Assembly: GCF_003604215.1 (NCBI RefSeq)
Contig: NZ_QXGS01000002.1
Location: forward strand, 310,001 to 374,000
Reading direction: 5' to 3'
Origin: Teichococcus vastitatis
Lineage (GTDB): Bacteria; Pseudomonadota; Alphaproteobacteria; Acetobacterales; Acetobacteraceae
DNA: 64,000 nucleotides
This document shows positions 35,507 to 44,442 of this stretch, piece by piece (within the stretch, counting starts at the first letter, position 1; the number at the start of each line of letters is the position of its first letter). Position numbers and translations under genes: made by a program. The notes below the pieces were generated by a model, which was not told the origin of the DNA, did not search any database, and saw only the letters and a program-made list of their open reading frames with translations.

Positions 35507-36952
35507 ATGGAAGGTCCGGCATTGCCGCCTCGCTGGTGGGGCCGCGCCCGCGCGGCGGACCCCGCCGCCCCGCTCGCGGAGCCGCTGATCGCCCGCATCG
35601 CGGCCCGCACCGCGCGGGTTGGCGTGGTCGGCCTCGGCTATGCGGGCCTGCCGCTGGCGCTGCGCTTCGCCGAATGCGGCTTCGCCGTGTCCGGCTTCGA
35701 CATCGACCCGGCCAAGCGCGAGGCCATCGACGCCGGCCGCAGCCCGGTGCACGGCATCGACGATGCGCGGGTCGCCGCCGCCGCGATCCGCGCTGAGGCC
35801 AGCCCCGCCGCGGCGGCGGAATGCGACGCCATCCTGATCTGCGTGCCGACCCCGGTCGGGCCGCACAAGGAACCCGACCTCGGCCCGGTGCGGGACACGG
35901 TGGCGGCGCTGGCGCCCCATCTCCGCCCCGGCCAGGCAATCGCGCTGGAAAGCACCACCTATCCCGGCACCACGGAGGATTTCGTGGTCGCGGCGCTGCG
36001 GGAGGCCGGGCTCGCGGTGGGCCGCGACGCCTTCGCCCTCTACAGCCCGGAGCGCGAGGACCCCGGCAACCCGGAGGGCACGGTGGGCCGCGTGCCGAAG
36101 CTGGTGGCCGGCGCCACGCCGGACTGCCTGCGCGTGGCCGAGGCGCTGTACCGCCCGGTGGCCGGCACGCTGGTGCCGGTGTCCTCGCTGAAGGCGGCCG
36201 AGCTGGCCAAGCTGTACGAGAACGTGTTCCGGGCCGTGAACATCGGCCTGGTGAACGAGCTGAAGCGGATCAGCCACGCCCTTGGCCTCGACGTGCACGA
36301 GGTGATCGACGCCGCCGCCACCAAGCCCTTCGGCTTCATGCCGTTCCGCCCCGGCCCCGGCCTCGGCGGCCACTGCATCCCCGTGGACCCGTATTACCTG
36401 GCCTGGAAGGCGCGCGAGCTGGGCGTGCCGAGCGATTTCGTGGAACTGGCCGGGCGGGTGAACGATGCCCAGCCCGGCTACGTGGTGGGGCGGCTGCGCG
36501 ATGCGCTGGATGCGCGCGGCCGGGCGTTGCGCGGCGCCCGCATCCTGCTGGTCGGGCTGGCCTACAAGCCCGGCGTGCCCGACACGCGCGAAAGCCCAGC
36601 GGCCGAGATCTTCCGGCTGCTGGACGGGCGCGGCGCCCGCATCGCCTATCACGACCCGCTGGTGCCGCATTTCCCGGCGACGCGCCGGCTGGACGGCGCC
36701 GCGCCGCCGCTGCGGAGCGAAGCGCTGACACCCGAGATGCTGGCGGCACAGGACGCCGTGTTGATCGTGACGCCGCAGCCCGGCATCGATTTCGCCCTGC
36801 TGCGCCGCCATGCCCGGCTGATCGTCGACACCCGCGGCGTGTACCGCGACGCCGCGGTGTGCACCGGCTTGCCCGTCGGATTGCCCGATGAAACGCGCGG
36901 TGATTTCCCAGAAATGGCCGAACCGGCTTATCACGCGGTGATCCAGGCCTGA
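35507..36952 (+). CDS. WbpA-type UDP-N-acetylglucosamine 6-dehydrogenase
   Basis: A 481-residue UDP-sugar dehydrogenase. Rossmann motif GVVGLGYAGLPLALRFAECG is at about 38-57, after a 35-residue extra N-terminus. Further motifs are ESTTYPGTTEDF, YSPEREDPGNPEG, KLYENVFRAVNIGLVNEL and the catalytic Cys in GPGLGGHCIPVDPYYL. The C-terminal domain has LVGLAYKPGVPDTRESPA. The PGTTEDF and HCIPVDPYYL patterns match WbpA/WbpO more than Ugd. It would oxidise UDP-GlcNAc at C6 to the uronate. A 43-base gap separates it from the dehydratase. Confidence 0.9.
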   Translation: MEGPALPPRWWGRARAADPAAPLAEPLIARIAARTARVGVVGLGYAGLPLALRFAECGFAVSGFDIDPAKREAIDAGRSPVHGIDDARVAAAAIRAEASPAAAAECDAILICVPTPVGPHKEPDLGPVRDTVAALAPHLRPGQAIALESTTYPGTTEDFVVAALREAGLAVGRDAFALYSPEREDPGNPEGTVGRVPKLVAGATPDCLRVAEALYRPVAGTLVPVSSLKAAELAKLYENVFRAVNIGLVNELKRISHALGLDVHEVIDAAATKPFGFMPFRPGPGLGGHCIPVDPYYLAWKARELGVPSDFVELAGRVNDAQPGYVVGRLRDALDARGRALRGARILLVGLAYKPGVPDTRESPAAEIFRLLDGRGARIAYHDPLVPHFPATRRLDGAAPPLRSEALTPEMLAAQDAVLIVTPQPGIDFALLRRHARLIVDTRGVYRDAAVCTGLPVGLPDETRGDFPEMAEPAYHAVIQA

Positions 36953-36953
36953 C

Positions 36954-36970
36954 CCCCGGTTCCTCCGGGG
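36954..36970. other. intercistronic hairpin between wbpA-like and wbpE-like genes
   Basis: CCCCGG and CCGGGG form 6-bp arms with a TTCCT loop, beginning two bases after the wbpA-type stop. It may stabilise or partly terminate the operon transcript before the last gene; no T-tract follows. Confidence 0.4.
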
Positions 36971-37002
36971 AGGGTTCCTACTTCCCGGAGCGATCCGCAG
37001 AC

Positions 37003-38157
37003 ATGCCCGACACCAACCCGCCGCCGATCAACCTGTTCGACATGAAGGCGCAGCAGGCGCTGATCCGGCCGGAGATCGACCGCCGCATCGCCGCCATCCT
37101 CGACAGCGGCGCCTTCATCAACGGCCCGGACGTGCAGGAACTGGAAGCGCAGCTGGCCGCCTTCTCCGGCGCGAAGCATGCGGTGGGCGTGTCCTCCGGC
37201 ACGGACGCGCTGCAGATCGCCATGATGGCGGAAGGCATCGGCCGCGGCGACGCGGTGTTCCTGCCCGCCTTCACCTACACCGCGACCGCCGAGGTGCCGC
37301 TGGTGCTGGGCGCCACGCCGGTGTTCGTCGATGTGGAGGAAAGCAGCTTCAACATCGACCTCGCCGACCTGAAGCGCCGCATCGCGCTGGTGAAGCAGGA
37401 AGGGCGGCTGCGACCGCGCGCGGTGGTCGGCGTCGACCTGTTCGGCCGCCCCGCCGACTGGCCCGCCCTCCAGGAGATCTGCCGCGCCGAGGGGATGTTC
37501 GCCCTCGACGACGCGGCGCAGGCTTTCGGGGCTGCGCTGCACGGCAAGCGGCTGGGGCAGTGGGCGGATGCCGCGGCGCTGAGCTTCTACCCGACCAAAA
37601 CGCTGGGCTGTTACGGCGATGGCGGCGCCATCCTGACCCATGACGGCGACCGGGCCGAACTGTACCGCTCCCTGCGCACGCATGGCGAGAAGACCCGCTA
37701 CGAGGTGGCGCGCACCGGCATGAACGGCCGGCTCGACACCATCCAGGCGGCGGTGCTGCTGTGCAAGATGACGCTGCTGGAGCAGGAGCTGAAGGACCGC
37801 GCCCGCATCGCCGGCTGGTATGCCGAGCGGCTGGAGGGGCATGTGGTGGTGCCGGGCGAGCAGGATGGCGCCACCAGCGCCTGGGGCCTGTATTCCGTGC
37901 TGCTGCCCGACGCCGCGACGCGGGAGCGGGCGCAGGCGGCCATGAAGCAGCGCGGCGTGCCTTCGGCCATCTATTACCCGAAGCCGCTGCACCACCAGCC
38001 CGCCTATGCCGGCGCCCATGCCGAGGGGCTGCGCCAGGCGCCGCCGCTGCCGGTCAGCGAGGCCCTGTGCCACCGCATCCTGGCGCTGCCGATGCATCCC
38101 TACCTGGACGAGGCCCAGGTGGCGCGGGTGTGCGAGGCCTTGATCGCCGGGCTGTGA
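37003..38157 (+). CDS. WbpE-type sugar aminotransferase (DegT/DnrJ/EryC1/StrS)
   Basis: A 384-residue PLP enzyme with the internal aldimine Lys199 in SFYPTKTLGCYGDGG and Asp170 in ALDDAAQAFGA. The start INLFDMKAQQALIRPEID and the FINGPDVQELE segment match WbpE/WlbE-like proteins that aminate UDP-3-keto-GlcNAcA. This fits the neighbouring WbpA-type dehydrogenase. The 3-dehydrogenase (WbpB) and N-acetyltransferase (WbpD) needed for the known pathway are not in the window. It is the last gene of the operon; an SD-like CGGAGCG precedes the ATG. Confidence 0.88.
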   Translation: MPDTNPPPINLFDMKAQQALIRPEIDRRIAAILDSGAFINGPDVQELEAQLAAFSGAKHAVGVSSGTDALQIAMMAEGIGRGDAVFLPAFTYTATAEVPLVLGATPVFVDVEESSFNIDLADLKRRIALVKQEGRLRPRAVVGVDLFGRPADWPALQEICRAEGMFALDDAAQAFGAALHGKRLGQWADAAALSFYPTKTLGCYGDGGAILTHDGDRAELYRSLRTHGEKTRYEVARTGMNGRLDTIQAAVLLCKMTLLEQELKDRARIAGWYAERLEGHVVVPGEQDGATSAWGLYSVLLPDAATRERAQAAMKQRGVPSAIYYPKPLHHQPAYAGAHAEGLRQAPPLPVSEALCHRILALPMHPYLDEAQVARVCEALIAGL

Positions 38158-38163
38158 CGCCGC

Positions 38164-39063
38164 TCAGCCCGCCAGCGCCACGCGCTCCGCGGACATGGGC
38201 TCCAGGGCAACACGCCAGGTAAAGGCGCGCGAGCCGGCGGGTGGCAGCACCACCACCCCCGGCTTGCTGGCGAACTCGCCATCCCAGCCGGCCGGGCTCG
38301 CCGTGCCCTGCCACGGCTCGATGCACAGGAAATCGGCGCCGTCCGGCTTCGACCACAGGCCAAGATCGGGATAGCCCTCCCAGGAGAAGGTCAGCGCCGG
38401 GCCGCCCGGCGCGGCATAGCGCACCGACCGGCTGGCGAGGCCGCGCCAGATCAGCGCATCCCGCGCGAACAGCCCCGGCGCCAGCGTCAGCTCGCGGCCG
38501 CGGATCGGTGACGGCTCGCCCTCGCCGAGCAGGCCGCCGGACAGGTAGTGCACCGGCCCCGGCTCCGCCGCTTCAAAGGTCAGCCTGTGCGCGTCCTTGG
38601 CCAGGCCGGGCCGCAGCGGCCAGCGGAAGGCCGGATGCGCGCCGAGGCTGAACGGCAGATCCCCCGGGCCAGGGTTGCTGACCGTCACGGTGCAGCGCAG
38701 CCCCGCCGCCCCGGCGGCGTATTCCACCTCGAGCCGAAAGGCGAAGGGAAAGCCGCCGCGGCTTTCCGCATCATCCTGCAGCACCAGCCTGACCGCGTCG
38801 TCACCCCGCGACAACCAGTCGAAGCGCCGGTCGCGGGCGAAGCCGTGCTGCGTCATGCCATAGGCCCGGCCGGCATGGCGCAGCGTGTCGCCGGCCAGCT
38901 TGCCAACGATGGGAAACAGGATCGGGGCGAAGCGCGGCCATTCCGGGCCGGCATTCCACAGATACTCAGTGCCATCGGCGCCGCGCAGGCCGCACAGCTC
39001 GGCGCCGCCGGTCTTGATGGTGGCGGACAGGCCGCCGCCGGTGATGCTGTGCTGCTCGCTCAT
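38164..39063 (-). CDS. aldose 1-epimerase family protein
   Basis: A 299-residue galactose-mutarotase-like protein. FAPILFPIVGKLAGD, YGMTQHGFARDRRF (with His for catalysis) and FSLGAHPAFRWPL (second His) are the usual LacX/GalM-like motifs, with the Glu in LCIEPWQGTA at the C-terminal catalytic position. It would interconvert anomers of a free sugar in the cytosol. It converges with the polysaccharide operon, six bases away, with no room for a separate terminator. Its start overlaps the panE-like stop (ATGA). Confidence 0.87.
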   Translation of the reverse strand: MSEQHSITGGGLSATIKTGGAELCGLRGADGTEYLWNAGPEWPRFAPILFPIVGKLAGDTLRHAGRAYGMTQHGFARDRRFDWLSRGDDAVRLVLQDDAESRGGFPFAFRLEVEYAAGAAGLRCTVTVSNPGPGDLPFSLGAHPAFRWPLRPGLAKDAHRLTFEAAEPGPVHYLSGGLLGEGEPSPIRGRELTLAPGLFARDALIWRGLASRSVRYAAPGGPALTFSWEGYPDLGLWSKPDGADFLCIEPWQGTASPAGWDGEFASKPGVVVLPPAGSRAFTWRVALEPMSAERVALAG

Positions 39064-39995
39064 GCGGGGTTCTCCTCGGCGCGGCGCTGCTCATACGTCT
39101 TGGCGTGCAGATAGGCGAGGGCGTGCAGCGTGGTGTCGAGGCCGGCCGCCCCGGCTTCCTCCAGCAGGAAGCCGAGGATCGGGTCGGCCTCGACGCGGTG
39201 GCCGGCTTCCAGGTCGCGCAGCATGGAGGCGGTGTAGCGGCCCGCCGGGTCGGCGAGCAGGGCGCGGTATTCGTCCAGAAAGGCCATTGTCATGGGATGG
39301 CCGCGATGCGCGGCGATGGCGGCGTTGCGCTCCAGCAGAGTGTGCATGAAGGCGGTGCCGCCCGGCGCGCGGGCGATCTGCCCGGTGGAGCCGCGCAGCA
39401 GCACCGTGCCCGCCGCCACCGTACCCAGGTGAACCAGCTTGGCCCAGAGCACCCGGCGGATGTCCGGCACCGCCTCGGCCAGCAGGCCGCCCTGCCGCGC
39501 CAGCGCGGCGAAGGCTTCGACGCGCGGCGACAGCCCGCCATCCAGCTCGCCGAGGGTGAGGCTGCGCCAGTCCGATAGGTTGCGCACGGTGCCGGTGGAA
39601 TCGAGGGTGGCGCGGATCTTGGCCACGCCGCCCAGCACCGCCGCCTCGCCAAAGGCGGCCCGCAGCGTGTCAATATGGCCGAGGCCGTTCAACACCGGCA
39701 GGATCGCGGTGCCCGGCCCGACCGCCGGCCGGATCGCGTCGATCGCATCCTGCAGGTCATAGGCCTTGCAGGTGAGCAGCACGACGTCCCAGCCGGGCCG
39801 CACCTCCGTCGCCAGCAGCGCGGTGACCGGCCGGCGCCAGGCCCCGAACACCGGGCACTGGATCGTCAGCCCGTCGCGCTGCAGCTGTTGCTGCCGCCGC
39901 GGCCGCACCAGGAAGGCCAACTCGGCGCCGGCTTCCAACAGCCGTGCCCCGAAATATCCGCCAAGCGCTCCCGCGCCCAGAACCAGCACCCGCAT
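39060..39995 (-). CDS. panE: ketopantoate reductase family protein (2-dehydropantoate 2-reductase)
   Basis: A 311-residue NADPH-dependent enzyme. The dinucleotide motif VLGAGALGGYFGARLLEAG is at the N-terminus, then TCKAYDLQDAI with the conserved Lys, LPVLNGLGH with Asn, and KLVHLGTVAAGTVL in the C-terminal helical domain, where Lys is the catalytic candidate. It is expected to make pantoate for coenzyme A, though the ApbA/PanE family has paralogues of other substrates. The ATG at 39993-39995 gives the normal length. About 240 bases without a gene lie upstream, before the decayed kinase. Confidence 0.85.
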   Translation of the reverse strand: MRVLVLGAGALGGYFGARLLEAGAELAFLVRPRRQQQLQRDGLTIQCPVFGAWRRPVTALLATEVRPGWDVVLLTCKAYDLQDAIDAIRPAVGPGTAILPVLNGLGHIDTLRAAFGEAAVLGGVAKIRATLDSTGTVRNLSDWRSLTLGELDGGLSPRVEAFAALARQGGLLAEAVPDIRRVLWAKLVHLGTVAAGTVLLRGSTGQIARAPGGTAFMHTLLERNAAIAAHRGHPMTMAFLDEYRALLADPAGRYTASMLRDLEAGHRVEADPILGFLLEEAGAAGLDTTLHALAYLHAKTYEQRRAEENPA

Positions 39996-40240
39996 CACCC
40001 GTCCGCCATCCGTGAGGGCGCCGATGATGCCGTGCGGTTCCCGGCCTGCCGAGCGATATTCGGCGATGCAGGGATGTTGCGTCCGCCAAAGATCCGGGCG
40101 GGCCGGGCAGCCATCCGGCCCGGCTTGCGGCATTCCGGCGTCACCCTCGCTGTTGGGGTGGTGAAACGCGGCGCTCATCGCCCCTTCCGGGTGCTGGTCA
40201 GCAGCCAGGAAGGCTTGGGAGCAACTCCTCCAACACGGCG

Positions 40241-41746
40241 CCACCCTCCGGCGACGCCGGCCCCGAGCACTTCTCGGTCAGCGGCATTCCGTTTCTGCGT
40301 CCGGCGCAGAAGGCCACGGTGAGCGAGAGCGGGCGGCTCGGCGCGCAGCAGAGCGACATCGTTTTCGCGGCCGCCGAGACGACCCGCATGCCGATGATCG
40401 TCACCAATGCCAGGCTGCCCGACATCCGATCATCTTCGCCAGCCGCGCCTTCCGGGAGATGACCGGCTACCACCTCGAGGAGATCCTCAGCACCCATGGC
40501 CGCTTCCTGCAGGGGCCCGAGACCGACCCGAACACCGTGTCGGAGGTGCGCCGCGCCATCCGCGAGCACACGGAGATCGCCACCGAGATCCTGAACTATC
40601 GCAAGGACCGCTGCACCTTCTGGAACGCGCTGTTCATCTCGCCCGTCTACACCGCGGATGGCGAGCTGATGTATTCTTCGGCTCGCAGCTCGATGTCAGC
40701 CGCCGGCGCAATGCCGAGGACGCGCTGCGGCAGGCGCAGACGATGGAGGCGCCGGGCCAGCTGACCGGCGGCATCGCACATGATTTCAACAACCAGCTGC
40801 AGGTCATGGTGGGCTATCTCGGCCTCGTGCAATACGCCCTCGACCGCCCGGATCTGGATCGCGAGCGGATGTGGCGGTCGCTGGAATCGGTGCAGTCGGT
40901 GGGGCGCGCCACCACCCTGATCCAGCAAATGCTGGCCTTCGCCCGCACGCAGCGGCTGGAGGGCCGCACGCTGGGCAACCCTGTCTCGCTGGAGCTGCAG
41001 CTGCAGCCCCGGCTGTGGAATTCCCGCCTGGACCCCAACCAGGCCGAGGTGGCGCTGCTCAGCATCCTGCTCAACGCGCGCGACGCCATGGCCGCCGGCG
41101 GCTCCCGTTGCCAGGTAACCATCACCACCGCCAAACGCGAGCTCGACACCGGCGCGGCCGCCGAGATCGGCAACTTGGCCGCCGGCCGCTTCGTGGAGCT
41201 GGCGATCGCCGATACCGGCACCGGCATGCCGCCGGAGATCCTGGCGCGCGTGGTGGACCCGTTCTTCACCACCAAGAAGGAAGGCAAGGGCACCGGGCTC
41301 AGCCTGTCCATGGTGTACGGCTTCGCCAAGCAATTCGGCAGCGCGCTGCGCATCGAATCGGAGGAAGCGGTCGGCACCACCGTCCGGCTGTTCTTTCCCG
41401 CCCATGCCGGCGAGGAGCGGCCGCTGCCGCAGCGTGACGTCCGGGCGGTCGACCGGCCGGGCAGCGAGGCCCTCCTGGTGGTGGATGACCGGGCCGACGT
41501 GACCGAGCTGGCCCGCGTCGTGCTGGATTTCGGCTCTTCCGTGCTGACCGCTTCCAACGGGCGCGAGGCGCTGGAGGTGCTGGACGGCGCCTGAAGGTGC
41601 TGCTGACCACCGGCTATGCCGGGACCTCGATAGAGCGCAGCGAGGCCGGCGGCAGCGAGTTCGAGATGATCGGCAAGCCCTATGGGCGGCTGGAAACGAT
41701 CCGCCGGGTGCGCATGATCCAGGACGGTCCCACCGGGGTCGCGTGA
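40241..41746 (+). pseudogene. decayed LOV/PAS hybrid histidine kinase
   Basis: Pieces of one protein lie in three frames. Frame A ([19 protein letters not shown], then [15 protein letters not shown]) breaks near 40421, where one C is missing; frame B holds the LOV-type PAS ([47 protein letters not shown]) and breaks near 40675, where one T is missing; frame C carries [18 protein letters not shown] (phospho-acceptor His), NARDAM, ADTGTGMP and FFTTKKEGKGTGLSLSM. The receiver domain starts (ALLVVDDRADVTELA) but its centre, with the phospho-acceptor Asp, is missing around 41590, and the rest ([18 protein letters not shown]) is out of frame. The LOV cysteine is also gone (THGRFLQG in place of NCRFLQG). 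Left boundary is approximate. Confidence 0.85.
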
Positions 41747-41823
41747 GGCGGCACGGCGGCGCCTCTTGCAGCGCAGCGCCGCGAGGGCCTACTCCTTGCC
41801 GCCGGCATCCCCATGGCACGGCA

Positions 41824-43707
41824 GTGACGAACCAGAACCAGCATCCGGACACGAAGAACACCCTGACCCCTGCGCTGCTGCTCGGCGTGCTGGGGGTGGT
41901 GTACGGGGATATCGGCACCAGCCCGCTCTACGCGCTGCGCGCCTCGCTGCTGCACTTCTCCTCCGACGGGCTGGAGAACTGGGAGATCCTGGGCGTGCTC
42001 AGCCTGATCTTCTGGTCGCTGGTGCTGGTGGTGACGGTGAAATACGTGCTGCTGATCCTGCGGGCCGACAACCGCGGCGAGGGCGGCATCCTGGCGCTGA
42101 TGGCGCTGGCGCAGCGGGTCGGCCGCGGCCAGTCCGGCAAGCATCTGATCATGCTGATCGGCATCGCCGGCGCCTCGCTGTTCTTCGGCGACGGCATCAT
42201 CACCCCCGCCATCTCCGTGCTGTCGGCGGTGGAGGGGCTGAAGGTGATCTCCCCCGCCTTCACCGACGCGGTGATCCCGATCTCGCTCGCCGTGCTGCTG
42301 GCGCTGTTCCTGGTGCAGTACAAGGGCACCCACACCATCGGCAGGGTGTTCGGCCCGATCACGGCGCTGTGGTTCGCCAGCCTCGGCGTGCTCGGCCTGA
42401 TCGAGATCGTGCGCGAGCCGGCGGTGCTGGCGGCGCTGTCGCCCTGGTACGCCATCGAGTTCTGCGTCCGCTACCACCTGGCGGCGTTCATCGCCCTCGG
42501 CTCGGTGGTGCTGGCGGTGACCGGGGCCGAGGCGCTGTATGCGGATATGGGGCATTTCGGCGCCCGGCCGATCCGGCTGGTCTGGCTGTGGGCGGTGCTG
42601 CCCGCCCTGACGCTGAATTACTTCGGCCAGGGCGCCCTGCTGCTGGCTGACCGCGCCGCGCTGGAAAACCCGTTCTACCTGCTGGCCCCGGATTGGTTCC
42701 GCCTGCCCCTGGTGGTGCTGGCCACCGGCGCCACCATCATCGCCAGCCAGGCAATGATTTCCGGCGCCTTCTCCATCGCGCGGCAATGCGTGCAGCTCGG
42801 CTTCCTGCCGCGCATGACCATCACCCACACCTCCGAAACGGAGGAAGGGCAGATCTACATGCCGCAGGTCAACGTTGCCCTGTTGATCGGAGTGATCATC
42901 CTGGTGCTGTCCTTCCATGATTCGGACAGCCTGGCGGCGGCCTACGGCATCGCCGTCACCGGCACCTTCCTGTGCACCACCTGCCTGGCCGGGCTGGTGT
43001 TCCGCCGCCAGTTCGGCTGGTCGCGGCCGGCCGTCGCCGCGGTGGTGGTGCCGATGCTGCTGCTGGATGCGTCCTTCTTCATCTCCAACGTGCTGAAGGT
43101 GCCGGAGGGCGGCTGGGTGCCGCTGCTGCTGGGGGCCTGGCTGTTCACCGTGATGCTGACCTGGCGGCGCGGCCGCGACCTGCTGTTCGCCCGCTTCCGC
43201 CAGGACAGCCTGCCGCTGAAATCCTTTCTGGCGCGGCTGCCGCAATCCCGCACCATCCGGGTGCCCGGCATCGCGGTGTTCATGACTGGCCAGGCGGATT
43301 ACGTGCCCAACGCCCTGCTGCACAACCTGAAGCACAACAAGGTGCTGCATGAGCGGGTGCTGTTCGTCACCGTCGAGAACCTCGACATGCCGCAGGCGCC
43401 GCAGCGGCGCGAAGTGTCGGAACTGGCACCCAACATCCACCGCGTGATGCTGCGCTACGGCTTCCAGGAAACGCCCAACATCCCGCGGGAGCTGGAAACG
43501 CTGCGCGAGCAGGGCGTCGCGTTCGAGCCGATGCAGGCCAGCTATTTCCTGGGCCGCGAAACCGTGGTGGCGGCGGTGGTGCCGAAGATGGCGCGGTGGC
43601 GGCAATGGCTGTTCGGCGCGATGAGCCGCAACGCCATGCCGGCCACCGAGTTCTTCCGCATCCCGAGCGACCGCGTCGTCGAGCTTGGCGTCCGCGTCGC
43701 CATCTGA
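41824..43707 (+). CDS. kup: KUP-family potassium transporter
   Basis: A 627-residue low-affinity potassium uptake protein. The family signature [19 protein letters not shown] is near the N-terminus, with about twelve membrane spans to residue 440 and a soluble C-terminal region starting [18 protein letters not shown]. The GTG at 41824 (VTNQNQHPD) is the likely start; an ATG at 41743 would overlap the decayed kinase tail and add non-conserved residues. It takes up K+ with protons across the inner membrane. No regulatory site is evident upstream. Confidence 0.95.
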   Translation: MTNQNQHPDTKNTLTPALLLGVLGVVYGDIGTSPLYALRASLLHFSSDGLENWEILGVLSLIFWSLVLVVTVKYVLLILRADNRGEGGILALMALAQRVGRGQSGKHLIMLIGIAGASLFFGDGIITPAISVLSAVEGLKVISPAFTDAVIPISLAVLLALFLVQYKGTHTIGRVFGPITALWFASLGVLGLIEIVREPAVLAALSPWYAIEFCVRYHLAAFIALGSVVLAVTGAEALYADMGHFGARPIRLVWLWAVLPALTLNYFGQGALLLADRAALENPFYLLAPDWFRLPLVVLATGATIIASQAMISGAFSIARQCVQLGFLPRMTITHTSETEEGQIYMPQVNVALLIGVIILVLSFHDSDSLAAAYGIAVTGTFLCTTCLAGLVFRRQFGWSRPAVAAVVVPMLLLDASFFISNVLKVPEGGWVPLLLGAWLFTVMLTWRRGRDLLFARFRQDSLPLKSFLARLPQSRTIRVPGIAVFMTGQADYVPNALLHNLKHNKVLHERVLFVTVENLDMPQAPQRREVSELAPNIHRVMLRYGFQETPNIPRELETLREQGVAFEPMQASYFLGRETVVAAVVPKMARWRQWLFGAMSRNAMPATEFFRIPSDRVVELGVRVAI

Positions 43708-44347
43708 GGCGGGGTCGCGCCCACCGCCGCCGCGCCTGCTGCTGATCGGCGCAGGCGGCCATGGCCGCGCCGTGCTGTCGACGCTGCGCGACGCCGGCTG
43801 GCCCGATCCGATCGGCGTGCTGGATGATGGCGGTGCCTCCCTGCCGGGCGTGCCCTGCCTCGGGCCGGTGTCGCGGGCCGCCTCGCTGTGGCGGGAGGGG
43901 CCGCGCGCGGCGCATGTGGCGCTGGGGCAGAATGCGCTGCGCCGCCGCCTGGGCGAGGAGCTGCTGGCCCTGGGCTTCGGCCTGCCGCCGATCCGCCATC
44001 CCTCCGCCGTGCTGGCCGGCGATGCCGAGCTGGGGCAGGGCAGCATCGCCATGCCCCGTGTTGTGCTGGGCGCGGCGGCGCGGGTCGGCCCGCATGCCAT
44101 CCTGAACACCGGCTGCATCGTGGAGCATGACTGCGTTCTCGGACCCGGCTGCCATGTGGCGCCGGGCGCCGTGCTGGGCGGCGGCGTGCGCCTCGGCGCC
44201 GGGGTGCTGCTGGGCATCCAGTGCGGCGTGCGCCCGGGGATCGCGATCGGCGAGGGCGCCACCGTGGGCGTGGGCGCGGCGGTGGTGGCGGACGTGCCGG
44301 CCGGCGCCACGGTGGCCGGCGTGCCGGCGCGGCCACGCCCGGGCTGA
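43685..44347 (+). CDS. PglD/NeuD-type sugar N-acetyltransferase
   Basis: A 220-residue left-handed beta-helix acetyltransferase. The N-terminal nucleotide-sugar domain has [19 protein letters not shown]. The hexapeptide part has the catalytic-type His148 in [14 protein letters not shown], matching the PglD pattern IEHE/DC, and ends [10 protein letters not shown]. It would acetylate UDP-4-amino-sugar with acetyl-CoA, completing UDP-di-N-acetylbacillosamine with the PglF- and PglE-type genes 5-15 kb upstream. The only available start is a TTG at 43685, overlapping the kup stop by 23 bases. Confidence 0.82.
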   Translation: MASASPSEAGSRPPPPRLLLIGAGGHGRAVLSTLRDAGWPDPIGVLDDGGASLPGVPCLGPVSRAASLWREGPRAAHVALGQNALRRRLGEELLALGFGLPPIRHPSAVLAGDAELGQGSIAMPRVVLGAAARVGPHAILNTGCIVEHDCVLGPGCHVAPGAVLGGGVRLGAGVLLGIQCGVRPGIAIGEGATVGVGAAVVADVPAGATVAGVPARPRPG

Positions 44348-44393
44348 GGCGCCGCTTCGCAACCTGCCCCTCCCGTGGAATGCTGCCCCCGGT

Positions 44394-44414
44394 GGCCGCC
44401 CGGCAGAGGCGGCC
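44394..44414 (+). terminator. candidate hairpin before the SGNH hydrolase gene
   Basis: GGCCGCC and GGCGGCC form perfect 7-bp arms with a seven-base loop in the 95-base gap after the PglD-type gene. It may end the kup-pglD transcript or fold in the leader of the next gene. No T-tract follows. Confidence 0.4.
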
Positions 44415-44442
44415 CCGGGTGGAAGCAGGGGAGAAGCACCGC

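Noticed and set aside
37003-38157. Calling this gene the bacillosamine aminotransferase
   Set aside because: Its start and active-site surroundings match WbpE-type enzymes; the 28587-29822 gene is the much better PglE match.
39996-40240. Intergenic stretch between panE and the decayed kinase
   Set aside because: No convincing frame, promoter pair or hairpin; it probably holds the panE promoter and the lost start of the kinase gene.
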